Below are positions 54,408-64,000 of a DNA stretch of 64,000 bases, one piece after another. The stretch's first letter is position 1, and each line of letters starts with the position of its first letter. Both the position numbers and the translations under genes were made by a program. Below the pieces are notes generated by a model. That model was given only the letters and a program-made list of their open reading frames with translations, ran no database searches and was not told the origin of the DNA. The DNA is taken from positions 1 to 64,000 of the forward strand of contig JAIQDT010002997.1 in NCBI GenBank assembly GCA_021521415.1, in the 5' to 3' direction. This DNA comes from Bidens hawaiensis (Eukaryota > Streptophyta > Magnoliopsida > Asterales > Asteraceae).

Positions 54408-54927
54408 TCATGCGGTTTACTAATACAATTAAACATTCCTCCGCAGCGCAGGGTCCTATATACTAGTAGTATATACTTAAGTAGAAGTTGTATGCAGGCT
54501 CGACCCCATGGTGGTGGCGCGGGGGGGGGGGGGGCTGGGTGTTCGACGACTACCGGCCCGACACCATGCTAGGCCCGAAAGTTTTAAAAAACAAAAATAT
54601 TATATGTATTTTTATGAAAAACAATATATATATTTAATGTTTAAACTCAACAACTTAACAACTAACTTGGTATAGTGACAAAGGAATATGACTTCGAACC
54701 AAAATGTTGTGGGCTCTAATCTTATTTGAGACATGTTGAAGCTTGTCCTATGTGACAAGAAAAAATGACCCCCAAAAATATAAACCTATGTGTACAAAAA
54801 ATCAATAATACAAATCATAGTCACATAAATCGCTACAACACCCACGAATTTCGTATTGATTAAAAAGGTAGTTCTTCAAGATGTATCAAAAAACCAATTT
54901 ACTTTTATCTCGTTAGTTTAAATTTTA
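54408..54927. other. Spacer with G run and decayed SINE-like patch
   Basis: A G run of about 13 bases lies near 54520-54533. At 54662-54740, TGGTATAGTGAC and 'gttgtgggctctaatctt' resemble decayed A and B boxes of a tRNA-derived SINE. No coding evidence. Confidence 0.35.
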
Positions 54928-57120
54928 CTAGCTTTAGAGCCCGTGTAACACACGGGATGATCTAAATAATTAAGTTACAAATAAATCAGTACATAATATA
55001 TATAGAAAAATGTATTACATCTATGCTCGTATCATCATACATAAATTAATTTTATTTATATCACAAAATGATATGTTCCAAAAAAAACTTAATAAAAAAA
55101 TAACGCACATGCAAAAACATACTCAAACACACTTCATCTGTTGAAAATTTATTGTCAGTATTATATATATGTATAAATGAAAGAAATTTGGTTATGAACC
55201 AATTTCAAAGAATACCTTTCATATAATAATAGTTCTGAGATACATCATGAAAAAGATTTTTGATTAGTTTGAGGGGCTTCTCGACTTTCCCAACTGACAA
55301 AAAAAAACAGGTCAACCCATTCAAGTTTGTGAATGTTTTGCTTCACTTGAGCATGATTTTGTACATCATGCTTCACATACAATATTTGATCACTATTCAA
55401 GGAAAAGTCAATACTGATCTGGAGGTGGCATGTCGGAAGTTTTGTCATTTTTTCTTAAATTTTAATAATGATGGGAAAAATACTCAATATTCAAAATCTA
55501 GAATCTTTTAGCTATTTTCAAAAATGTCTTTAAAATAAATTCAAAAACCCAATCACATTTAAAATTCAAACTTTCATTTGTTTTATATTTCAAGTTAAAA
55601 CTCTGAACCCGTAACAAGTTTGCCAATAAATCTATTTGCATTTTCAAAGTTTAAAAAATATTCAGACTTTCTTTTTTTTTACCAGTAACAAATTTGAGCC
55701 AAATGTAGTTAATTTTTATTAAACGAACTATTTACCAACTTTTAACCTGTACCAGTCAAATTTAAGTTCCACAAAAAACCCGAAGCAATCATTGATAAAT
55801 AAAAACCCAAGAAACTAAAGATGATAAACCTTATTATATTTGAAAGTGAGTGTATACTATCCTTACAGTTTAATACATATATGTATAATTTACTAAATTA
55901 ATCAAAAAAATAATTTATATAACGTATATGAAAAAATATACTACATCTATGCTTATATCTATATTATGTGTACATAAATTTATTTTATTTATAAAACAAA
56001 ATATTATTTTTTTAAATGATCTTAATAAAAAAATGCACGTGCAATAGCGTACCCGAGAACGCACCTTATATTGAAAGTTTCATTGTCGGTATGCTATATG
56101 TATAATTGAAAGAATTTTGGTTATGAACCAAATTCGGGAAAAAGACTTCTCATACAATAGTATTTCTGATAACTCAACCTAAATACAGAAAAAAAATCAA
56201 CTTTATTGATACTAGCAAATGTGCCCGCGCGATGCCACGGGTTCCTGCAGGTTATCTTCTCGTATTGGTTTATAGTGTGTGGTGTGGTCTGTAATGGGTT
56301 ATCAGTGCGAGCGCGCTGCCGCATGTGCATATGGTTTGTTGGATATTGTTTTTTGTGGGGTGTTTGTGTGATGGGGGGGGGTATTAAAATACTAACGTAT
56401 GCATATATATTGTATACATCGTGTTTTGTGAAATATTTATTAGTAGTGGTCTTTCGGTTGCAGTTGGAGTAGAAAACATAAATAAGTTTCCCCAACCGTT
56501 CTACGGCATCTGAAAGACTGAAACATAAACTTTTTTCAAAATCAAATTGGAAAATCTATGATCATATTTATGCATTTCGTTTAATAGTTATCTTAATGAA
56601 AAGTGTTTAATTCAATTGTTTCTTACTTGTAAAAGATTATGAACTTCACATATTTTACAGTTTTACCCTAAATGATAAGGTGCAAAACTTAGTTAAATAC
56701 ATTGACTCGTTAGCTGCTGCTAAATGCATGTTTGACTTTCAAAAAGTCAATTATAGCAGTATCTAAATGACCTCAAATGAAGTTTACCAACAAGTCAACA
56801 ATACACCAAATTTCTAAAATATGTCCAATGTGAAACTAAATCTTTTTATACCATAATTTCCATTGTATGTAGTTTCACTTTTTGAGTATTCCCAAAATAC
56901 TCTTCTCGCAAATCTAGCCCGTATTAGTATTTTGTCCACTGCAAATCCTTTTTTCAAACTGTTTCAAATAACCCGAAACAATTAGCACCTTTTTTCTGGA
57001 ATTAACAATAGTGTAACCCATTTTAACTTTTTCAAACATAATACAAAATAAAAAATAATAAGGGAAAAAAACTTGTGAAGCTAATAAAAGCAAATGATGT
57101 CGATAGAATTATTAGCAATA

Positions 57121-60100
57121 GAGCAATAGTTGTATATGTTGGTGATTCATATAATCTATTTCCGTTGACCTCATTTAACATTAAACCCCTGGTTAAAGTA
57201 TTTAAAATTATTTTTCCAAATGTTAAGTATTAGCAAAGTCTTTTACCTTTAAGTTTACCCAAGGCTTAAGTAGTTTAATTTAGAAGTTTTAAGATAATGC
57301 CTCAATAATTATTTCCCTCTTAGTAGTCCTAGTGTTCTGAAAACCGAACAAAACTGTCACTCGTTAAACACCATAAAGACTAAATAAAATAAAAATTTGA
57401 GAAGATAATATTTATTTGTTTAGTTATAAATGATCCAATGTGGGTATTTTTAATCTCAAATGGAACACCCCATATCCTATGCACGATCATTATCAGAGAG
57501 AACATTAATTAATAATGTTAATGATGGAAAAAACAACAAAAGACAATACTCTTAAGATGTACTTGGAACAATATTAATTATCACAAAGTTAATAGCCATA
57601 TCACACACCGGAAGTCTCCTGTTGATGTTATTATAGTCAGTATTAAGGGTGTCAATTCCTGACACGACCCGAAACCCGACACAAAAAAATATAGGTTTTG
57701 GGTTGGCTGACATGACCCGTTACCCGTCAAAAAGTGGGTTGACTCGTTAACCTTTTTAAGAATTTTGGAGAAGTTAATGTTTTGATTTTAGAAATAAGAA
57801 GTTTATTTCAAAATATATTCAATAATTTTCTAGAATCAAACTATTGGTATGGTTTCATTTTTATTTTTAAACGTTTCGGTTTACTAGGATTGAAAAATTT
57901 TAGTACGGTTTGGATCACACTTTTACCTAAAAACCGTCAAAACTGGGCCACAGTTGCATATATGCACGAGTCACATGATCCAACCATTTAGTAAAATCAC
58001 ATAGCTTAACCAATAACCACAAACAATAATTTCAACATGTTAAGGTAACACCAATATTAAAAAAGAGAAAAAGAACAATTTAGCATCGAGAAGAATATAA
58101 AAATGAGGTGTCAGGCTTCACACTGCAGGGTGTTTCAATCATAGGTCTTGTCCAATTGTAGGCGACTGATTTATACTTGAAGGCTTGAAACAATATAATT
58201 TCAAATATTGAAACAAAATAGTTTTTAAGTGAAGAATGCACAAATTTTAAATGCACTGGAGTATGAAGTGAAATTTCTTCAAGATTTCAAGATGAGCACC
58301 AATGCTGTAAATCTCCTTGGCTTTCGGTTTCACCATAAAGTCACAATTATTTTCTTGTGAACACATAATAAAGACAAAACACTCAATAATCAGACTAACC
58401 AATGATGTATGCTTTGATTCGTAAACAAACTGTATATAAACACTTAATACCGATACCGGTACCCCGGGTACTGATATGTAGTTTATTTGTTTTGACTTGA
58501 AAACTGAGTTATATAATACGTCTAAATTCGACTTGCTTATATATTTGCCTTATCACAAATGAACCTCTTAATGGTTGACAAGATATGTGGATATTATCAA
58601 AATTGTAATGGTAGAAATCTTTTAAATATATGAAAAAAGCTATTGTTTTGAGATGTTTTAAGCAAATAAAATGGTTGATTTATGATGTCACTTTAAAGAA
58701 TAAAAACAGTATAGACTAAAATTAGTTTGGCATTCCAAATAAAGCCATTGGAATCAAGCAGTTGATAACTTCATGGCTTGGCTCGTTATACTTAATTGAT
58801 CCATTAATAAACCCGAATCCACCCACTCGAAAGCAAATTCGTTAAAAGTTGCCATATCAAATAAGTGGAAACAAAAAGGGACCCTCACACCAAGGACCAG
58901 AGCAATAGTTGTATATGTTGGTGATTCATATAATCTATTTCCGTTGACCTCATTTAACATTAAACCCTGGTTAAAGTATTTAAAATTATTTTTCCAAATG
59001 TTAAGTATTGGCCAAGTCTTTTTACCTTTAAGTTTACCCAAGGCTTAAGTAGTTTAATTTAGAAGTTTTAAGATAATGCCTCAATAATTATTTCCTCTTA
59101 GTAGTCCTAGTGTTCTGAAAACCGAACAGAAACTGTCACTCGTTAAACACCATAAAGACTAAATAAAATAAAAATTTGAGAAGACAATATTTATTTGTTT
59201 ACTTATAAATGATCCAATGTGGGTATTTTTAATCTCAAATGGAACACCCCATATCCTATGCACGATCATTATCAGAGAGAACATTAATTAATAATGTTAA
59301 TGATGGAAAAAACAACAAAAGACAATACTCTTAAGATGTACTTGGAACAATATTAATTATCACAAAGTTTAATAGCCATATCACACACCGGAAGTCTCCT
59401 GTTAATGTTATTATAGTCAGTATTAGGGGTGTCAATTCCTGACACGACCCGAAACCCGACACGAAAAAATATAGGTTTTGGGTTGGCTGACATGACCCGT
59501 TTTCTTAAACAGGTCAACCCAAACCCGACCCGTCAAAAGTGGGTTGACTCGTTAACCTTTTTAAGAATTTTGGAGAAGTTAATGTTTTGATTTTAGAAAT
59601 AAGAAGTTTATTTAAAAATATATTCAATAATTTGCTAGAATCAAACTATTGGTATGGTTTCATTTTTATTTTTAAACGTTTCGATTTACTAAGATTGAAA
59701 ATTGTTAGTACGGTTTGGATCACACTTTTACCTAAAAACCGTCAAAACTGGGCCACAGTTGCATATATTCACGAGTCACATGATCCAACCATTTAGTAAA
59801 ATCACATAGCTTAACCAATAACCACCAACAATAATTTCAACATGTTAAGGTAACACCAATATTAAAAAAGAGAAAAAGAACAATTTAGCATCGAGAAGAA
59901 TATAAAAATGAGGTGCCAGGCTTCACACTGCAGGGTGTTTCAATCATAGGTCTTGTCCAATTGTAGGCGACTGATTTATACTTGAAGGCTTGAAACAATA
60001 TAATTTCAAATCTTGAAACAAAATAGTTTTTAAGTGAAGAATGCACAAATTTTAAATGCACTGGAGTATGAAGTGGAATTTCTTCAAGATTTCAAGATGA

Positions 60101-60704
60101 GCACCAATGCTGTAAATCTCCATGGCTTTCGGTTTCACCATAAACTCACAATTATTTTCTTGTGAACACATAATAAAGACAAAACACTCAATAATCAGAT
60201 TAACTAATGATATATGCTCTGATTCGTAAAAAATCTGTATATAAACACTTAATACCGATACCGGTACCCCGGGTACTGATATGTAGTTTATTTGTTTTGA
60301 CTTGAAAACTGAGTTATATAATACGTCTAAATTCGACTTGCTTATATATTTGCCTTATCACAAATGAACCTCTTAATGGTTGACAAGATATGTGGATATT
60401 ATCAAAATTGTAATGGTAGAAATCTTTTAAATATATGAAAAAAGCTATTGTTTTGAGATGTTTTAAGCAAAGAAAATGGTTGATTTATGATGTCACTTTA
60501 AAGAATAAAAACAGTATAGACTAAAATTAGTTTGGCATTCCAAATAAAGCCATTGGAATCAAGCAGTTGATAACTTCATGGCTTTGCTCGGTATACTTAA
60601 TTGATCCATTAAAAAACCCGAATCCACCCACTCGAAAGCAAATTCGTTAAAAGTTGCCATATCAAATAAGTGGAAACAAAAAGGGACCCTCACACCAAGG
60701 ACCA
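57121..60704. repeat. Tandem duplication of about 1.78 kb
   Basis: Unit 1 is 57121-58899 and unit 2 is 58900-60704, both from 'gagcaatagttgtatatgtt' to 'cctcacaccaaggacca'. The copies are nearly identical with scattered substitutions. Unit 2 keeps about 26 extra bases ('tcttaaacaggtcaacccaa' region, 59503) that unit 1 lacks. The 69-codon frames (57782-57991 and 59587-59796) are conserved only because the DNA is duplicated. Confidence 0.92.
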
Positions 60705-61330
60705 CCGAATCCAAGTTCAATCAATGTTTTTTGATCTAAAAAACCTAGTAGGCACCAAACTAAAAGCATGACCCCAAGATTGACCTTATTGACCGCCACA
60801 AGTGTCGTTGAGGGTGAAGATTGTGAATCCCTAATCTTCCATACTTCAAATCCTTGAGTATATTTTTTTTTCGTAGTTGCTTCCCGTTTTTCTTCTTAAT
60901 TTACTGATTCAAACAACATCTAATACAATCCAACGGCAAATCCCCCGTTCATCTATAATTGTTCACATCGATTCAATAGGAAAAAAGAGGATTAGTTCAA
61001 TAAATAAATTAATTATAAATACGACTAAATGAATCAATTAGGAATGCATGACTATACAGTCGCATATAAAATGAAAAAGAAGAGCACATAAACAAAATCG
61101 AACATAGTTGATTCAAAAATAAAAACCCTAAATATGCAAATACATAATCAAGCGAATATGAGGAATACATATGTGACGCGAATCAATTGATGAAGAATAT
61201 TGTTCGATTTATACGGGGAGGATGAGTTGTTGAAATTGATAAGCTTTGATTTCTCATTAATTGGAATCGGTGTTTAGTGTTTCCCCATTGATATCGTGAA
61301 GAGACGGAACGTCGCCGACCGTAAAACGTC
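60705..61330 (-). other. Gene-like segment within Helitron, possibly captured
   Basis: Between the duplication and the Helitron 5' end lies single-copy-looking DNA. It has C/T-rich and GC-richer patches, for example 'gacggaacgtcgccgaccgt' at 61305-61324 and 'aagattgaccttattgaccg'. No continuous reading frame. It could be a captured promoter/5' leader of a host gene, but I cannot identify it. Confidence 0.3.
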
Positions 61331-61871
61331 CAGTATGTTTAATGTAATAATTGAGATTTAAGTTAGCATTCAATTAAAGCATTAGATGTTAAGCTAATCA
61401 TCAATTGATCATAAGACAATTATAAAAATACATGTTTGTCCTTCATACTTGTGTTAGATCTAATTCTACCGAACGCTTTAAGAATGAAACGAGAGATTGG
61501 CAAATTACTTTTTCTGCCCAATTATGAATGTCACTTTTGTTTTCATCATGCAATTGTGAAATTGCGATGGTTGTCCTTCACTTCTCCTTAATAATAATAT
61601 TATATAGATAATATAGATAGATAATATAGATATAGATATAGATACACATACTTATTCTTCCATTTTTGTATTTCTAGGTAATAATAGCATTAATTCATGA
61701 ATTATGAAATGTCATTTTTGTCCTTATCATTCAATTATGAAATAACCTAAGCAAAAAGATAAAAGTGTAATTTCATAAACCATGAATTATGAAATGTTTT
61801 TTTTTTGTCCTTGTGATGCAATTATGAAATGACATTTGTGCCTATCACTCTTCCTTTATATATAATATAGA

Positions 61872-63120
61872 TATCTATCAATTTACCACCGATAGAAGGC
61901 AAGGATATCAATCAGATCATTAAATTGTAACGATAGATGTTCTTCACGAACTATGTTTTTTTTTTTTGAGATACGCTATAAAAAAGATTTTGATAATTTT
62001 CAAGGGGCTTCTCGACTTTATCATAACGATAACATAAAAAATACCATGTTAACTCATTCAATTTTGTGTATGTTTTGCTTCATTTGAGCATAGTTTGCAT
62101 GCCATGCTTCCCATACACCGTTCTGGTCACCATTGAATGAAAAGTTAATGTTGACACAAATGTTTCAAATTTGATAAACGTTTGAAGAATTGATAGGCTT
62201 GTGGTGACATGTCGGAAGTGTTCACTATATTTTCTTAAATTTTAATAGTCGAGGGGAAATAGTCAATTTGACAAACCCCGAACCTTTTGATTATTTCTAA
62301 AAAATGTCCTTGTAAATAAATTTAATATCCAAATCATGTTTAAAAATCTAGATTTCATCCGTTTGACATTTTTAAGTCAACACTTTGAATCCGTGTAAAT
62401 TTTGACGACAAATATATTTACATTCTCAAACTTTTAAAAATACTCAGATTTCTCATTTTCGACCCGTAACAAATTTTGACCCAAATTTTCGTAACAATCT
62501 ATTTACCAACTTTTGACCCATAAAAGTCAAATTTAAGCATGTTAGAGTTTTTTTATTTACAATCTTCAAGAAAATACATAAGCTAATATATTAATGATAA
62601 CATTTAAAATTATATTCTTTTAATATTTAATAAACACGGTTTGTTGTTGATTTTTGAATTTCACCAAGTATGTTATGAAATATATTCTAACAATGTATAG
62701 TAATATAATATGTAAATATTTATTTTTATAAAAACGTATAGATATAATATAAATAGAGTTTAAAGAAAAGTGAATAATTTAATAATGTTGTACATATAAT
62801 ATAAATGGAGTATAAAAGGAAAATGGATAATTATTTATCTATGACATATATTAGTTTTGAAGGAAGAAAATTGTAAGGATTAATCACAATCTAACACGTG
62901 TCTACAATTATTTTACTTTATTAAAATAAATTATAAATTTGTCTTTAAATAGTGTCAATGTTTATTGAATTTTAATAAGAAAAATTATGAGTAAAGTTTT
63001 CTCAAATTGGTTTCTTTTTTCTCTTTTGATTTTGGAGCTTAACCTTCTACGGGTCTATCCAGAAATTGAGCATTACGTATTGGTCACTATCATTGTGTGC
63101 CTTCACTTTATTTTGTACTC
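61872..63120. other. Helitron-related relic and LTR fragment
   Basis: 61955-62570 closely parallels 55235-55780 (shared 'ggggcttctcgactt', 'tgttttgctt', 'catgtcggaagt', 'ttcttaaattttaat') in the same orientation, so it is another copy of that Helitron-associated repeat. 62995-63090 ('cttctacgggtctatcc', 'ggtcactatca') is a third relic of the LTR family at 22800. No coding evidence. Confidence 0.6.
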
Positions 63121-63357
63121 ATTTCAAACTAGCTGATCTTTTTTTTTTTTGGAACGACCAACTAAGTAACGTCGGGTACTTCATACGCGCCCCTATTGGC
63201 TAAAGGTAGCCCAAGCCGGCCACTAGTCCGGACGGACGGAGCCGCTGGAGGATCACTAGCTAAACACATACAAATTGATAGGGATATCACCGGACAAATA
63301 GACATAAGTGATTGGAAATCACTTATTACTGATTGAAAATCACTTATTGTCTTGTTT
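63121..63357. other. Poly-T followed by GC-rich patch; no gene
   Basis: A run of 12 Ts at 63139-63150 and then 'ggaacgaccaactaagtaac' and GC-rich sequence to about 63260. It might be the tail of a minus-strand LINE or SINE, but no target duplication was found. A short direct repeat, 'gattggaaatcacttatt' / 'gattgaaaatcacttatt', lies at 63311-63348. Confidence 0.3.
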
Positions 63358-63365
63358 GAGGCCCG

Positions 63366-63517
63366 CAGGGGCGGACCTATGTATTAAATTAAGGGGGCGA
63401 CCGCCCACCTTAATTTTTTTAGTGTTATTTGTATGTGAAAATCCCGTTCGTCCCTTTTAAAATTAGTGTTAAGTTCCGATGTCGCTCCCTAAAAAATTAT
63501 TCCTGGGTTCACCACTG
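63366..63517. mobile_element. hAT-type MITE, perfect 8-bp TSD GAGGCCCG
   Basis: A 152-bp element from CAGGGGCGGACCTATG to CTGGGTTCACCACTG. The terminal inverted repeat is CAG.GG.G.ACC. GAGGCCCG is duplicated exactly at 63358-63365 and 63518-63525. CAGGGGCGGA ends with an 8-bp duplication are typical of plant hAT MITEs. Confidence 0.92.
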
Positions 63518-63525
63518 GAGGCCCG

Positions 63526-64000
63526 AAAAAATCGACTGTTGTTGACAATGAAACGTTGAAGAAACACATATTCTTACAGTTAAATAGGTGACATGTGGCA
63601 TTATTTTATTGAGTTTAAGTTTCAGCGGATGGCATGTAAAGTTTAGTCGGAACGACGGTTTTGGATAACCATTTTAGATATTTTTAAGAAAAAAGTGGCT
63701 AGTCTAAAAATTTGATTGGTCGTTCAAAATGGTTATTTCGGTCCCTTTCAGCTATAAACTATTTAGTAACTTATTGTTACTGAACTCCAATATAAATTAA
63801 ATTTTCATTTTTAGGCATGTGTAAAATGTTAATGGTCGCATGCATACAAAAAGGCAAAGGATATATAGGGGAGCAGCAATAATTCTTGATGTTCATTGAT
63901 CCTCATGAGACATCCCCAAGGAATTCCCACAGCCACATAACATTAATTTAATCAGATATCACAATAACAAAAATCAAATACAGTGTACTCTTCATCTGTT
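63526..64000. other. No gene seen
   Basis: AT-rich sequence to the window end with no coding or repeat structure that I can support. Confidence 0.5.

Larger units (their letters stand above)
56212..61608 (-). mobile_element. Inner Helitron, by its terminal signals
   Basis: The 3' end (minus) is an imperfect hairpin CCCGTGGCATCGCGCGGGC (56224-56241) plus CTAG at 56212-56215. The 5' end is TCTATATAATATTATTATTA from 61608. It contains the 1.8 kb tandem duplication at 57121-60704. The 250-bp sequence just outside the inner 3' end (55855-56150) resembles 54965-55245, i.e. the outer Helitron's 3' region. Confidence 0.55.
54928..61871 (-). mobile_element. Non-autonomous Helitron region (outer element)
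   Basis: On the minus strand the right end begins TCTATATTATATATAAAGGA at 61871 and the left end finishes with a hairpin CCCGTGTGTTACACGGG (54940-54956) followed by CTCTAAAGCTAG at 54928. A 5' TC with AT-rich start and a 3' GC hairpin plus CTAG, next to A and T host bases, are Helitron hallmarks. A second 3' end (56212) and a second 5' end (61608) lie within, so at least two Helitrons are nested or arrayed. No Rep/helicase coding. The pairing of the ends is inferred. Confidence 0.65.

Noticed and set aside
57782..59796. Two similar 69-codon proteins (57782-57991 and 59587-59796) as a conserved gene pair
   Set aside because: They are similar because the whole 1.8 kb is duplicated at DNA level; no codon-position bias is evident.

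Overview
This window is plant nuclear DNA made almost entirely of nested transposable elements, with no intact ordinary host gene that I can recognise. It is AT-rich. The two long Ty1/Copia elements resemble the Sirevirus-type elements common in Asteraceae, and one carries the extra downstream ORF seen in that group, so a composite (daisy-family) genome is my best guess (inference).

Layout. About 776-10776 is one nuclear insertion of plastid DNA (ndhK, ndhC, trnV-UAC with its intron, trnM-CAU, atpE, in plastid order). Two minus-strand LTRs of one Ty3-like family split it, at 2247-4454 (TSD CCATT) and 6154-10559 (TSD ATCGA). The second LTR itself holds another LTR (6468-8451) with a tRNA-like A/B-box unit. 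A decayed minus-strand Copia element runs from about 20802 down to 10780: gag, pol, a 3' noncoding region, a palindrome-rich TATA block, an env-like ORF and a 3' LTR. Then come a small two-LTR element (22800-24024), a hAT transposase pseudogene (24500-26775), a Mutator-type MITE (29506-30007), a solo LTR (30022-31014) and a Harbinger-type Myb/SANT ORF1 pseudogene (32238-34077).

From 34617 to about 51000 lies a second, plus-strand Copia element. It is split between integrase and reverse transcriptase by a young, near-identical-LTR element (39865-46002, TSD TGGTG) that encodes only Gag, a TR-GAG type non-autonomous retrotransposon. Its LTR family is the one that split the plastid insertion. The right end holds a Tourist MITE (51752-51930), a long-TIR Mutator-like element (52622-53605), two hAT MITEs, and a Helitron-rich region (54928-61871) with a 1.8 kb tandem duplication.

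The most interesting signals are in noncoding parts of the retrotransposons. (1) The Gag-only family's LTRs alternate conserved blocks with two hypervariable tandem-repeat slots whose repeat word is replaced between copies. (2) Their transcribed leaders keep a stem-loop and a consensus splice donor, and a good acceptor lies 7 bases before the gag ATG. (3) The two Copia elements share a duplicated noncoding motif at the same distance after pol, followed by a palindrome-rich TATA block before a downstream ORF. All alignments were done by eye; no search was run.
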